Shown: positions 33,827 to 46,654 of the stretch, one piece after another
How the letters are laid out: every line of letters starts with the position of its first letter
How positions within the stretch are numbered: position 1 is the first letter of the stretch
Assembly (NCBI GenBank): GCA_023362775.1
Contig: JALMGJ010000002.1
Span: 73,757,414-73,821,413 of the forward strand
Origin: Charina bottae
Taxonomy: Eukaryota > Chordata > Lepidosauria > Squamata > Charinaidae
DNA length: 64,000 nt
Reading direction: 5' to 3'
Notes under the pieces: model-generated
Told to the model about the DNA's origin: nothing
What the model saw: only the letters and a program-made list of their open reading frames with translations
The model's database searches: none
Translations under genes and position numbers: made by a program

Positions 33827-35298
33827 TCTCCACATAAGAGCTGTCCACCACATGCCCAGCTCCAATGTCAATAGATACCATCACTGTGCAGCTATCAGTG
33901 TTACTGAACATACATGGTCATTCTATCACACCAATCCCTCCACATCTTGTTGAACACCCCAGATGCTAAAGGCACAGGCAGATTCTGCCAGTATTGTTAT
34001 CTGTTAGCTTTAGCTGATATTAGCACTGCTATTCAGAAAGCACAACATACTATTAGTCACCACCAGCACTGAAAAAATAAGGAATCAGAACAGTGCATTT
34101 GCACAAAACTCCAGACCATTCTTTTCTATCCTCATCATAAGAGTTTAAGTCAAAAATAATCTTTAGATGCCATTTAAGCAATTTGTTACGTAATGGATTG
34201 ATGATATATGGGTTAGGATTAGGCATTAACAGTGTCAATAGTTTGGAGGGGAAAGGAGGTGGAGGAAAATTATTGTGGAAGAAAAAAATGGGGAGAATGT
34301 ATATCTTTTTACAGAAATAAAATGCTAATTCAGTGCCTTATTTATCAGTAAATGGTTCCTGTTCCCAAAGTGTATAACATTTGTTAGCACTATCACATGA
34401 ATCAGTATGAAAAATATGAGACTATCAGTAGCAAAATTCAAGAGGAAAAAGTTCTACAACTTAAAACAGCATTTGCCAAACAACGACGTTTTAAAAAATA
34501 TTAAAGCCTAGAGAAGATTCAGCAAGAGCAAGGTTTGTGGTTAATAGCTAAATCATTTTTACAAAACCCCTAGTCATACAATGTCTTGTAAAAGTGAGTG
34601 AAATTTTGTATCCTCATACAAAGGAAGTTTGGAAGGCATACCCTTGTTCTCCAGGGCAGCTGCTTCTACATTTATAGATTTTATAGATAACATAAAGAAA
34701 CAAGTAAGAAAGTACCTCTGTTGTGAATAGCCAGGCAGCATTCACAATACTAGAGCCTCCCGGCTAGTCTAGGCAGTGTCTGAGATTGAATACATACCTT
34801 CTCTCAGGCATGGCCTTTACCATGTATGTTCAAGAGATTCCATCAACCACTCCCCTTCCTAGATAACAGAAAAAGTTTTGTTCTTTGAAAAGATAAAGGC
34901 AGAACTCTGGAGATTTGGAGCAAGAGGTTTCTGTGCCTGAGTTCAGAAAGCAGGAGGAATGTACCCTCCCTCCAACAGCATTGATAAATGGCTGGAGGAT
35001 TTACCCCAAGAACACAGGGTAGGGCTAGGGACAAAGAAACAAAGGATTCTTGCTACATAATTCAGCTTAACTCTAAGAAATAGTTGCTCAGACACTGCAT
35101 TAATTTTATATTTCTTTTGCCTGTGAGTGTTAGAAGCCTCATTCTTTTATTGCTATTTCCCTGGGCAAGTAGGACCTTCTGTGCAAATTCAGACTGTTTT
35201 CCAAAAGATGTGTTTTCCCTATTAACTTACAAACTGAAAATCTAGCTTTCTAATTATAGTGGACCAGCACCATCTTGTGGTGTGCCAATAAGTTAATG
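33827..35298. other. Intronic DNA without a recognised feature
   Basis: AT-rich sequence. No exon or repeat family was recognised. Confidence 0.45.
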
Positions 35299-35563
35299 GC
35301 CTGTCAACTCATTGTTCAGGCATGGAACTGCACAAGGAGGAACTAGGGAGGTTGGAGCAGGTCCCAGCCCTAGCTGTGACAGTGCCTCAGTGCAGAGCTG
35401 CACCTCTCTGAAGCCATAGCAAGGAGGAGGAGGAGGAGGAGGCAATGACAGGAGAGCAGCTCCTGCCTCTGGTTGTAGCTGTGAGATGGTCATACTCTTT
35501 CACCCTCACAGCAGAGCAGCAGTAAAATTAGCAACCGCAGCACAGGAAAACAGACCAGGAATG
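35299..35563 (+). repeat. Unassigned dispersed repeat X, copy 2
   Basis: Partner of 31918-32190. It differs by a (GGA)n expansion at about 35426-35442 and scattered substitutions. Confidence 0.8.
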
Positions 35564-35695
35564 TAACACCATTTTGAATCAGAGGTATATATACAGTATA
35601 CGGATGTTGGAATTCCAGATTTCTACAATTTTCTTTCCAGAAAACAATTCCCAAGCTATACACTACTTCCACAAAGATACTAGCAATGTTTGGAA

Positions 35696-35697
<2 letters not shown>

Positions 35698-35730
<33 letters not shown>
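35698..35730. repeat. (TATC)n microsatellite
   Basis: About eight uninterrupted TATC units, directly beside the LTR-like element. Confidence 0.95.
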
Positions 35731-35733
35731 ATC

Positions 35734-36025
35734 TGTCAGAGCTCAGCAGACCTCTGCCAATATGTTAGACAGCTACGTGTAAGACGCCTGCCTTTGAAGT
35801 AAGACCGATTCGCACCTAAGGGGCCAAGCTACACGTGTTAACATCAAAGGACCTTGGGGAGGGGAATGTTTAAATGTAACATGCCATGCTTTGCTTGTTC
35901 ATTCAAGTCTTTGTTCGTGTTAGCCTTCATGCTTTGTAATAAACCCTTCTGCTTCTAAGAAACTGCGAGTCTGTGGTTTACTCTAGAGTAAGGGGATTTC
36001 AGGCATCGGAGTGGAGCACCTTACA
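35734..36025 (+). mobile_element. Solo-LTR-like element
   Basis: It starts TGTCAGAGCTCAGCAGACC and ends GAGCACCTTACA (TG...CA termini). An AATAAA signal at 35938 is followed by a short CTTCTGCTTC region and a U5-like end, the order seen in retroviral or LTR-retrotransposon LTRs. No internal coding region adjoins it, so if real it is a solo LTR. The flanking CTATC-type microsatellite hides any target duplication. Confidence 0.6.
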
Positions 36026-36564
36026 CTATCTATCTGACCAGGTTTTCTCATCTTTGAAAATTAACAAATCTATACTGACATCATGGCTGACTGTTGAATG
36101 ATTGCAAGCAACACTGAGGTTGCCATTGTCTCAGAATGTAAAACCAAATATTGTTCTAGTTAATGAAAAATGCTGCCAGGTAAGTTGCCAAAGTGAAATG
36201 GCTAAAAAGTTGCTTTCTTTTGCAGTAAATGTGATTTTATTAAATTTATGATTAATGGACTATCCTGATACTCTTCATTTTCCTCATTTTGACTTGCTAG
36301 GGACTTTTGTATCAACATACGAAAAGGATTCAATACTGTTACCTTTGTGCTAATGAAATAGCTCTCAAGCATCCTGTGTGATGTTTTGAGTTTGAAATCC
36401 CTGGGTAAAAGCATTATTTGTGAACTTTTTATTATATCATTTGTTTTAACTATGATTCAGAACCATGGTCTTTGTGAGGCTTAATTTATGATGAGCCATC
36501 ATCATAGAAGTTGTTTTCAACTCCTAATGACTACATAGATTTTCTCCATGAGAGGCTTAATTAG

Positions 36565-37036
36565 TAGGCTGACCATATTTCAGGATGACAAAACGGGATG
36601 GGGTCTTATGTAACATTCTGTATTCATGAAAAAGACAGGGGTCCCCGACCCCGGTCCGCGCGATTGGCTCCTGCCTGCAAACCCCCCCCCAGCCCAAGCA
36701 ATTGGCTCCTGCCTGCAAACCCCGCCCCCCACGATTGGCTCCCACCTGCAAACCCCACCCCCCAGTCCACACGATTGGCTCCCGCCTGGAAACCCTGCCC
36801 CCAGTCCGTGTGATTGGCTCCCGCCTGGAAACCCCGGCCCCTGGTCTGCGCGATTGGCTCCCGACTGGAAACCCCGCTCCCCGGTCTGCGGTCCGGCTCA
36901 GATCCTCTTTCCGCGCCATTCTCGATGGATTTGAAAAATGGGACAAAATTGAGATTTTTATGAAAATGACGGGACGGTTGAAAAATGCTTAAAAAACAGG
37001 ACTGTCCCGTTCAAAATGGGACGTATGATCAGCCTA
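36565..37036 (+). mobile_element. Non-autonomous hAT, TAGGCTGACCAT family, copy 1
   Basis: The termini TAGGCTGACCATATTTC and ATGATCAGCCTA are flanked by the 8-bp duplication TTAATTAG at 36557-36564 and 37037-37044. The AT-rich shoulders contain AAACGGGATGG and ACTGTCCCGTTCAAAATGGG. The centre is a GC-rich array (see next). No transposase. Confidence 0.92.
36656..36890 (+). repeat. Tandem array of CCAAT/GC-box-like units (six copies)
   Basis: Six units each carry GATTGGCTCC (inverted CCAAT box; copy 2 reads AATTGGCTCC), then a C.TG.AAACCCC.CCCC segment (inverted GC box). The spacing of about 35-45 bp is imperfect. The same unit occurs at 50428-50532 and, in reverse, at 52686-52795. Confidence 0.88.
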
Positions 37037-37044
37037 TTAATTAG

Positions 37045-40000
37045 CCAACCTTAAAGCAAGGAGTCCAAAGTCTATTTATCTCCAGAGCCACACTATTACA
37101 CTTTTCTTGAACCTCATCCTGAATCTATCCCAAATTGCTGTACCTTTGTGATCCCAAGTGAAGTCTATAGTTCTTCTTGGATCCAGGTACTTTGGATAAT
37201 TTTGAATTGTTATATTCAACATGGGCAGATCCTTGGTCACACAATTCCAATGTTCATTTGCAAACCACAACGGGCAGATCTTGGTTGCACCTGCATCTGA
37301 AAGCCATTATTGTACATTATGCATATCTAAATACCATAATGCCTTTCAGATAACTTCATAATGACTTAACCAGCTACCATCTCTTCATCATTGCTGATAG
37401 CAGCTGGATCTGGAGATGTCAAAATCTTGTGACTGAAGTTGATTACTATACTACCAGCTTTTTGTAAACCTTGGCTTACAGTTTGCCATTATGTGCAAAC
37501 CAAACCACTACAGTTTGTTCAATAAACCGTGGCTGAAAGTCATAGCTTAATACAATGTATGAGGCTACCCTACAGCAATTTGTTTAATTCTGGTTTGTTG
37601 ACTAAACAACTGGTTGGATTATATGCAGAGTGCTAAGTCATGAACCCACTCTTCATAAACTACAATTAGTTTTAGCAGTACAATGTGTGAGCCTAAACAT
37701 ATCAAAATATAGTTGTGATATGTAAACTCAGGTATTCAGTGTACCAAATGTTGAATAATATACCAGGGTACCCCATATCTAACATTAGTCAACATGGCCA
37801 ATCAGAATATAAAGGTATTTTAGTTTTCCCTTACTTTGTAACAAAATTAAAATACTAAAGTGTGCAAAACATTTCATGATTTTGAGTTCAAAACAGGCTG
37901 TTCCAACCATACTGAAGCTAATCCAGTGGTACTCCAATGTTGACAGAAGTACTATTTCTATCATAGTTATAAGACAGTTGTACTGGTATAATTGTACAGA
38001 GAAGGCATAATAATATATCCTTCTTCTCTCCTGTAAAAGCTTGTAGTAAAATTTGTAGTAAACTGCTATGGCTAACTATTAATTACTGTCAGTTAGCTAA
38101 TTTTCCCACTAAAACTTAATATTACCTCAACATTTTTGGTTTCCTCAGTATATTCCAATGTGTATACACACATAAGCAAGAACATTTGACAACAATTTAA
38201 TTACAAATATATTTTGTTGCCTGCTGAGCTACTACATTAAGGATGTTAGGAAAGATACTCTGTGTTTGCTATCAGAACTTCCACCTGCCTTGCACCACCC
38301 TAAGCACTGAGAGCCTCCATAACAATCCCTTCCTGTTGCATGAGGAGGGGCTGGATTAGTGCTTGTGGTTACTGAGCATTTTTCTGTCATTTCCTGTTTC
38401 AACTGGGCACAGAATCTTAATGTTAGGTTGTGTAAAGTGTTGAATGATTTTTTTTGTGATAATAGTATCATTGGTGCTGTTAATATTACAAATCAATATT
38501 AATATCAATAATATTCAATATTATTAGGTATTACTTTCTGTAATTCTCATTTGTACACCATTATAAATGAACAATGACTTAATATAATGGGTATATTTAT
38601 ATTTTGTAAACAAACTATCATACAATATGAAGAGAAACAAGAGTAATATTTAAATTGCCTTATATAAACTGCTTTGAACAATGCATTTGTGGGAAAATGG
38701 TATATAAATAAACATGTAACTAAAATTACTATGATTAATATGAAAAAAATGACCAATCTCAAAAACAGCAAGTTATGTATGCCTAAAACATTTATCTTTC
38801 TTCAGACTTAAGCATTTCCATTCCAAATAAAAAAAAAGCTCATTTTAATGTTTTTTGTCTAACAGAATCAATTCCTGGACTATGACACAAGAAATATACA
38901 TTTACATTCTACTTCTGCCATGAACTCATTGGATGGCCTCAAACCATACCATCAAACTCAGCTCTTCATGTTTGATCATGGACTGAAACTAATGCAGTCT
39001 CTTCACAGGTACTAGAACACTGTATGTAGAGAAAACTTTATGCGTATAGATTAATAAAGGTTTTCTTTTTCTTCTAGTACTAAATGGTACAGTCCAGGGA
39101 AGGCCAGAGCACACACACTGCACATACAGCACCGTCATTGGCCAGGGGACAAGGGACTATAGATTAATAATATAAATTAATGAAACTTGAGAGAATTGAG
39201 ATTATTTGGGTACCTGCTACAACTAACCAGTATCTTTTAAACTATTTTTTAATTATATTTTTATACCAAATTGTTATGGCTCTTGGGCCCTAAAAGTTAT
39301 CTCCATTTTACCTGTCCATCATTGCCATAAGAACAGATTTTTTTAGCCTTGAGCGGTTGTTTGAGATTACCTCTGGAAAGTTCTTCTTTTCCAATGTCTA
39401 TGTATGTACATGCAAATTAACACGTGTTTTAACAGTGGATGCATATTAAAACTGATAACTATTTGAGGAAGCATTTCAAGGCTAACTGTAAGTTAATATC
39501 TGGGTTAACGTTAATTAAAAATGCTTATGCCCATTTGAAATCAATACTGGAAAGCTAAAAAGTGAACTTTTGAAGTATATATAAAATTTCATTAAATTAC
39601 TTGAAAACATCCAGGTTCAAGAAAACTAAGGCTATGTTAGTATACTGGAGCACCTCCAACAATTACAGTATTAGCTCTGCAGCAATGACTACATTAGTAT
39701 CTCTGCAGGAAAATCCTGATTAGTAGGCAGTAACATCTCCCAGCTATTAATTGCTGATGTCACTTCTCTTCCAAATTCTAAAATAAAATACTGTTAACAG
39801 TAAAGCTATTTTAATTTAATGTAACAGGAACAACTCTCTCCTCCTGTAACTAATGCTTTCTCTGTACATTACTAACTAGACTGCTTCTGAGAATGTTCGT
39901 CTGGAGAAGTAAGTATCTTGCAACACGCAGGAACACACATTAAATCTGACCAAAATATCATACTTTTTATCCCAGAATAATTAGTCTGACTTTTTATTGA

Positions 40001-40089
40001 TAAACTATAGCATTTTATTGGACCATTTAAGATATTTACTGTACTACATTATATGTTAGGTGTTCTCATTAATACTCCTAAATCAGACT
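37045..40089. other. Intronic DNA without a recognised feature
   Basis: AT-rich intron sequence; 37450-37570 contains AAACC.TGGCT-type motifs seen in old squamate repeats, but no family could be assigned. Confidence 0.45.
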
Positions 40090-40315
40090 TTTTTTATATA
40101 TCCGTTCAAGCATGTCCGATTCTCGGAGACTGCCTGGACAAGTCCCTGCAGTTTTCTTGGCAAGTTTTTTCAGAAGTGGTTTGCCCTTGCCTCCTTCCTA
40201 GGGCTGAGAGAGTGACTGGCCCAAGATCACCCAGCTGGCTTCATGCCTAAGGCAGAACTAGGTCTCCCAGTTTCTAGCCTGATGCCTTAACCACTACGCC
40301 AAACTGGCTCTAAAT
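40090..40315 (-). repeat. MIR/CORE-like SINE, variant head
   Basis: Shares GAGTGACTGGCCCAAGATCA and GCCTTAACCACTACGCCAAA with 18827-19055. The left part (GTCCGATTCTCGGAGACTGC; AGTGGTTTGCCCTTGCC) is a different extension. Confidence 0.65.
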
Positions 40316-41208
40316 CTGACATATTCAACTTTAAAATATTTAATAGTTACAAACAGATTTACTGTTTACCAGTTTTGGCATAAATGTGGCAAAAGCCTGA
40401 ACACTGGCCTTGTGTTAATTTACTGTGCACAAGTGTTCAGATGTAATACGTCAAATATTTAGTAATTGACAAATGATATTCCAGGGTCATTATAGTCATG
40501 ATAATGAGCAATTGACTACAGGTCACAGAACACAATTGCACAAGGTATATTAAATTTTCCCAGACTGCCTTCATTCTTTGACAGGTATCTAAGTGTATAA
40601 ACAGAAGCATAGCAAGGATCACCTTTCTGCCAACATCTCTGCTACACAATAGAGAATACAGATTAGACGAATCATTCTAGTGCCAGAAATCACAGGGGCC
40701 AATGGGATGGCAGGAGACAAAGCATACCACAGACTCCAGACAATATCATGAAATCTGTATTTTTACCCTTATTACAATGTCAAGAATCTTAAAGAAGATT
40801 CTGTTAATTAAAACTATGGTAGTACCTAATATTCTTTATCACTATGGTGACTATGCCAGACGAATAAACTACAAGTGTGGCCATACAGTACTATCTTTCA
40901 GGGCCATCATTATGGATGACAATGATCCTGCAGATACCAACTACAAAAGCATCAAATGACAAAATATCTAATGTTTAAATTCAGATTAAGCAACTCTCAA
41001 TCTCATTTCAACCATCACAATATTTGAGGTTCCCAAATTTAACTGTTTACAACTGCTTATGTACTGCTGCTGTTCTCCATTCCTATCTTCAAGAGTTCCT
41101 AGGCATAATATTGCATTATGTTCAATAGGGCAAAGGTAAGGAAGATACATTTGTAGCACTACCCACTGTGAACTAAGACATACTGTATACCTGTGACAGC
41201 CAGTAGGA

Positions 41209-41448
41209 CAGGGCTTTCCAAAGTGCTGCCGCTGGCGACATACCAGCGGCAGCGGCGGCGCGCACGCATGGCGACGGCACGGGGGGGTGCGGCGGCGCGG
41301 GGGGCGTGCGGCGGCGCGGGGGGCGTGCGGCGGCGCGGGGGGCGTGCGGCGGCGCGGGGGGCGTTCAGCTTCCGGGTGGTGTGGCGACACACCACGCTGT
41401 GTGTGGCGACACACTTTTGTGTCACGACACACAGTTTGGAAAGCTCTG
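41209..41448 (-). mobile_element. Non-autonomous hAT, GTGTGTCG family, copy G
   Basis: The 8-bp duplication CAGTAGGA lies at 41201-41208 and 41449-41456. The interior has about four tandem GGGGGGCGTGCGGCGGCGC-type units of about 20 bp. Same subfamily as copy A. Confidence 0.93.
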
Positions 41449-41456
41449 CAGTAGGA

Positions 41457-43560
41457 AGATAACTTCAAGTAACTGCATCCGCTTGAGTCAGGTGAGAAGG
41501 AACAACTAGGTAAAGCAGAGTATGCAAAATCTCCTATTTGTTCCCAGAATACATACTGAAACATTACCCGTAGTAAGCAATAACAAATCACCTGTAAATT
41601 CCAGCAAAAGTATATCTATATGCAGCCATGTATCAAAATAAATTAAAACTCAAAACTGTGCCTCAGCTGAATGATCTGCTACTATGTAACACTCTAGTAC
41701 AGTTTAAAAATAATGTATAGAATAATAAATTATGTCAAAGATATGGAGACATGCTTGCAGAAAGTAAGATAATAGCATGAGACACATGTCATGTTCCAGT
41801 TAGAAAATTCACACAATATTTAGACTATTCAGCATATTCGGACCAACTAGAAAGACTGGTTTCAGGACTGAAGAAAGGCTTTAGAGAGAAATTAATCGAT
41901 GTTATTTTAATATTTTGTTCCTTATTTATAAAACAGAGAATTTTCATGATTAAAAATAACTCAAAGTGGGACCTTTACAATATTACAAGAAATGTGACTT
42001 TTGAACTGTTAACGTGCACCTTAAATACAAGTTATTCTACCTTAAAGTCATATGACATTCATGTTACAACTTATTCAACTTTTAGTTTGTCCTTTTTTTT
42101 CTATTGCATAATGTACAGGAAAATAAACATTCTTATCATGCCCATGCCATACTGTGCCAGGTGGTAATTTTGCTAATATATTGATTAGTAGCCGTCACCA
42201 AAAACAATTAAAAGCAAGAGTAAAAAGTTTTGAAAATAGTAAATGCATACTAATACATGCCAGCATACCAAAAGCATATTTTATAGTCACTGAAACTACT
42301 ACTTTAAATGAATGTAATTTAAAGTTGGATAGTTTAAGCATTTATTTGACCATATTACAACATCTGAATGTCCTATTTTAGTTTCTACTTGAGAAAAGTA
42401 GGCACTATGACATGTTTAATATTTAAAGAGTATCTGGCTTTACCAGAAAAATTTCTAGAATAAGCTAAAATGATATATAATGCCTATGCACCCCAACCCA
42501 GTCTCACAAAAAATGTTTTAGAAGAAATTTAACACTTCTCATTGTACCTGAGAGCTATCTTTCAGGAAATGACTGATTTGTATTTAGATGACATTAGTCA
42601 CACTTTGGTCATACTAAAATCAATCAGTTGAGAACTTAGTTATGACTACCTTGTGTCCCACTGATTTAAAAAGAAGCTTAGATTGGATACAACCAACTGT
42701 AAACATTCCATTACTGTACTAATGTAAACTATAATATCCGGTACAGGTATTTCCAAATTTGTGTGTTAACTACTTAAAATTAAATTGTTTATTGTTAAAA
42801 CTTGAATATTCTTGCTTAAATAAATATATGAAAAAAGCATACAAACCAAATAAAGATGCACTGCTCTAGAGCCAATCAATTATATTTTATGAAAGGTGAA
42901 TATGACAATCACCCAAAGGAACCCTCAATAAAATGTGTATTTGCTTGCCATATAAGGTCGGAGGTTTAAATTATTATAGTTTCAGAATATTTAAAAACTA
43001 CTTAAGTATTGCATTCCTCAGAATGACAAGCAAAAAACTAGCTGCATCATGAGCTACAACATTCAATTTAAAAAAACTGGAACATTTATCTAGTATTAAA
43101 CCACATTATAATCCAAGAAACCAGCAGAGCATTGATACTGGAAATAGAAATTGATTTCTTTCTTAAATTAAAATATTTATTAGAGGACCAATGAGTAAAG
43201 TACTTCTGATCAGACATGGAAACATCTGATCTATTCTTCAGACATCAGATTATATAGTACTAAAGCAGTGTTGGAGACAATAAGTCAATAGTACTGTTTG
43301 AGATGGATGTGCAATATCTGCATACGAGCCATTTCCCAGTTTGGACTATACAACAGTGCAATGAGAAGACTATTATCAAAATAAATGCAACAATTATTTT
43401 TAAACACTTTACCAGCTAATACGTTCTATTAATTGATAAATAACTTCTTAAAAGCCATTGCCTTCAGCAAAATTTCATAAAATCTGAAACATGCAAATTA
43501 AAATTTCAGTCGTCAAAGAGTTAGCAAAACCAAAGAAACATGTATGTTCATATAATTTTC
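41457..43560. other. Intronic DNA without a recognised feature
   Basis: AT-rich; no family or exon recognised. Confidence 0.5.
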
Positions 43561-43584
43561 TTAAAGAAATTTAAAATGTCTTAC

Positions 43585-43782
43585 CTTTCCTGTCTTGTGG
43601 TCAAACCAGACAAGCGCATGATTCCTAGACAGGACTTTACAGTCAAAGGTGGCATTATTTTGAGCTGGTCGACATCGAGCCACTGATCGTCCAATTTTGA
43701 CAGGCTCATCCAGGTAGACATGCCGTTCTTGAAATGGATGAGAGTTTGGGCGGCAAGTAAAGATAGCCAAGGCTGAAGGCAT
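43585..43782 (-). CDS. SLMAP: SLMAP first recognised coding exon (FHA N-terminal half)
   Basis: ATG at 43782-43780 opens [20 protein letters not shown] and 66 codons run to HKTGK, followed by a GTAAGA donor. The peptide is nearly identical to vertebrate SLMAP as I know it; V28 stands where human has I. It holds the first half of the FHA domain: GRSVARC with R32, the phosphothreonine-contacting arginine, and [14 protein letters not shown] tethers STRIPAK phosphatase to phosphorylated MST1/2 and is anchored in sarcolemmal, ER or outer nuclear membranes. The intron is in phase 0, joining 1434-1581 in frame. I chose this ATG because it is the known SLMAP start; an in-frame TAA lies upstream at 43888-43890. 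Confidence 0.96.
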
Positions 43783-43875
43783 TGAGGATAGATATGTGGC
43801 GCCACACCAATCAGGAAAGAAGAGAAACTCTTCTTGATCCAAGCCCCCCTCCACAGTTGATAAGCAAAGCTCCCA
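43783..43875 (-). other. SLMAP: Probable SLMAP 5' UTR or upstream part of the exon
   Basis: The minus strand from a possible acceptor (GTACAG before 43875, with a weak pyrimidine tract) is open in frame with the SLMAP start through TGGGAGCTTTGC to CTATCCTCA. If spliced to 45074, it would extend the SLMAP frame. Otherwise it is ordinary 5' UTR. Confidence 0.45.
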
Positions 43876-44639
43876 CTGTACTTCACATTAAAGCAGGACA
43901 AACATTACCTGCCATCAAGATCTAACAACTCATATCTTCAGTCTGTGAACTAATACAGGCAGTAATCCAACAGAGAAGCCCCATTGTTTTCTTTAATAAG
44001 GCTTGTAGCAAGTTTAAGAAGTTCCACATTAATCCATCTCCCTCAATGATGTGAACAAGCATATGATGACTCCAAAAACAAACAAAACTTGTTCAATTTA
44101 AGGTGGATATAGTTATAAATCCAAGTGAATGACTCACACACAAATACTTGTTTGGGATGTACGCGCTCTATTCTCTTCCGTAATCACTGCCCAAGCTTTT
44201 CCTCACCAGAAAAATAATAAAATTTCAGGGAGTGGGACTCAAGAGGAGTAACAAGGCAGGAGTAAGAACTGGAGAATGATCCAGGGATATGTCTGCAGTT
44301 CATCCTTTTCACACATCAACGCAGGGTCAGGAATGGGAGGATGCCTAACTAAAAAGCAGGTTCTCCCCCTCACTAGGCAGCATAGGCCCAGACTCCAATT
44401 TTCAAGAAGCCAACGGAAGCCCCAGTGCGATCATTAAGGAAATACACGTTTTATTTCCCCATACAACTTAGCGCAATACACCTGGCCACATATCTGAGCC
44501 ACTGAATAACGTGGTCTTCTCAAGTAGAGAGAAACGGACAGAAGGCTAATCAGCCAGATGCCGACGACTGACGAAAGCTGGAGTGTTGGGTCCCTCTACT
44601 GAGGGTCTAAACCAACGCAGATAACTTATCGGGAAAAGG

Positions 44640-45340
44640 GGGGAAAGCCATCTGGCGGCCCTCGCTGAGGAGGTCTCAGGGCAAATGACGGCAGAATCTC
44701 CTCAGGAAAGAGGGAGGACGAAGGCCGGTGGAACCGCGGGCGACGATGAGTCGGGACTGCAGGTGGCTGCGAAGGAAGATTTCACTCCCTCCAGAGGCGC
44801 CTTTTGCTCGCCTGCTGGAGCTTTGCCCCGCTCCCGCCCAGGGAGAGGCCTGGAGGCCGGACGCCTTCCGAGCAGGGTGTCAGGCGGCCGCCGTCAACGA
44901 AAACTTTCCCTCGACCTGTAAAATCAAAACAAACCCGGTCAGCCTTCGAGGCTCATGCGGGCCCCGGCTCGACCGTCCCTCGCAGGGTCGCCCAGCTCAG
45001 CTGAGGCGCGCAGGTCGAAAGGACAACGGAACGAACTATCCCCAGCGCCCTCCGCCCGCTCGCTCCCTCTTACCTTCCCAGCAGCAGAAGCGGCCATACT
45101 GACTAGAAACCTACCCGGTGTAGCAGCAGCCGCCACCGCCGCTGCCGCGCTGCCGGGGAGGGGAAAGGGAATGGGAGGGGAGGAGCCGCCTCGCAATGGG
45201 CCTGACCAAAAGAAAGGCTGACGGCCGGCCAGCCACTCCACGCAAGCGCCAACCCGGAACGCGCAGCAGGGAGACATGCGCACAGGAAACGACTGAAGCT
45301 CTTGGCTGGCGACTGGCAAACCTTGGCTGCCCGCAACCTG
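44640..45340. promoter_or_regulatory. SLMAP: CpG island, probable SLMAP promoter
   Basis: The sequence becomes abruptly CpG-rich and GC-rich, unlike the AT-rich DNA on both sides, about 0.9-1.5 kb upstream of the SLMAP ATG. It lacks the terminal repeats that mark the hAT-derived GC islands. CCCTCCCC-type Sp1/KLF tracts lie near 45150-45190. It may also serve a divergent transcript toward higher coordinates, but I found no coding exon there. Confidence 0.75.
45074..45097 (-). other. Possible upstream SLMAP exon with in-frame ATG
   Basis: On the minus strand ATGGCCGCTTCTGCTGC starts the peptide MAASAAGK, directly followed by a consensus donor AAG|GTAAGAG, inside the CpG island. The exon end is in phase 0. 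A 5' UTR exon with an incidental ATG is equally possible. Confidence 0.4.
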
Positions 45341-46654
45341 GGAATGCGCTGCTAGCGCTGTTTCCGGGTACTCAAAGGGTGAAAACTCCCCCGAGTAGTC
45401 AGTGGAAAAGGCCTTAACGACCGAGGTCGATTTAAGTACTGCAGACACTTCCCCGCCCCCCAGGAAGGGAGGTAAGGGAGAAAGCATCACGTTGAGTGGC
45501 GAGGGGTGAAAAAAGCAGGCAGCCAATCGCTTTGCCTGAGGAGGACGGAAAATCAGGAGCAAAATTGGATATCATTACTCCACGGAACGAGTGGGAAAAC
45601 TTTTATTTCAGACCTTCGGAGATGCCAAAGAGACGTAGCTCTTGCGAATTTGGTGCAGCAAGAGACTGAGGCGGAAACCATGTATTCATTTACCTGGGGG
45701 TAATTCCAAATAGAAACAGAGGCTTTCTTCTTAGTATAGCACTAAGCACTATAATAGGCACGTGTATAGTATTCTGCAACTGTTTATTCTGCAGTTTATT
45801 CGTTAGCTCCTTTCTCTGAGACTTATTCCTGTGTAAGTGCGCATCTGTTTGCAGATACTGTTTTAGCCCTTCATTCCTTTCGCGGTGCCACAAGTGCCTC
45901 CTGTATTTTCATCAGTGATAACAGCGTCAAACAAAACAAAGCCTTTAAAATTATCTTGAACTGGGAGGTTGAGTACAAATCAACAAGAAGGACATTAGCA
46001 AGGCCAAACCCAAGCTCAAACATGGAAGAAACGAAGGCACAAGGGCAGGAGATAACTGGTTAAGAACATCATTTAAATTAGTTGGGCTGTAGTCCAGTTC
46101 TGCATTGTTCATGGGAAGTAAGTCCCACTGAAGGAAAAAGGTTCCACTTGAACAATGTGCCTCCAGTTAACTTCATTTTGGACTTAACTCAGCCCAATTT
46201 CCTGGATTCACATAATGCATAAATTGACCAGGTACTGAGGTCACACAACGTGCTAGGTTAAAATATCTTAACTAATTTATGACTCTGTCATGCAAATATA
46301 GTCGCATGGTACAATTTACTGCATTAATTGTTTTTAAATTATCCTGTTTTTCCATATTCAGTACTCAAACCAGTTAATTGCAAAATTACAATAAACACTC
46401 AGTGGCTCTATGCCACATGAACACATTGAATATGGAGTATCTGTCCAGATTATGTGAGCCCTGCTAATGTGGTAATTCTGTAGTACATGTCCTTTGAGCC
46501 CAGATAAGGTAAAAATAGTTAAGTATGTCATTGTAAAAAGGCCAATTTAAATATATCTAATTTTGAAACAAAATGATAAAATCCTACTCACAATTGCTCA
46601 GGGTATTTTCAGGTGGTATGTGTCTTCCTCAACCTCGGGTCTTCTACCAGAGGC
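45341..46654. other. Upstream intergenic DNA
   Basis: No coding exon was recognised. About 46085-46200 resembles an old repeat (GGGAAGTAAGTCCCACTGA), without clear ends. Confidence 0.45.

Larger units (their letters stand above)
1582..43584 (-). other. SLMAP: SLMAP intron between the two FHA exons
   Basis: This phase-0 intron of 42,003 bp has a GTAAG donor at 43584 and a TTACAG acceptor at 1582. It is AT-rich, with abrupt GC-rich islands that coincide with non-autonomous hAT insertions. Most recognisable content is transposon-derived and is listed separately. I see no other host exon inside it. Confidence 0.93.

Noticed and set aside
44685..45562. Overlapping open frames on both strands in the CpG island
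   Set aside because: GC-rich composition makes open frames likely; only the short exon with a consensus donor was kept as a possibility.
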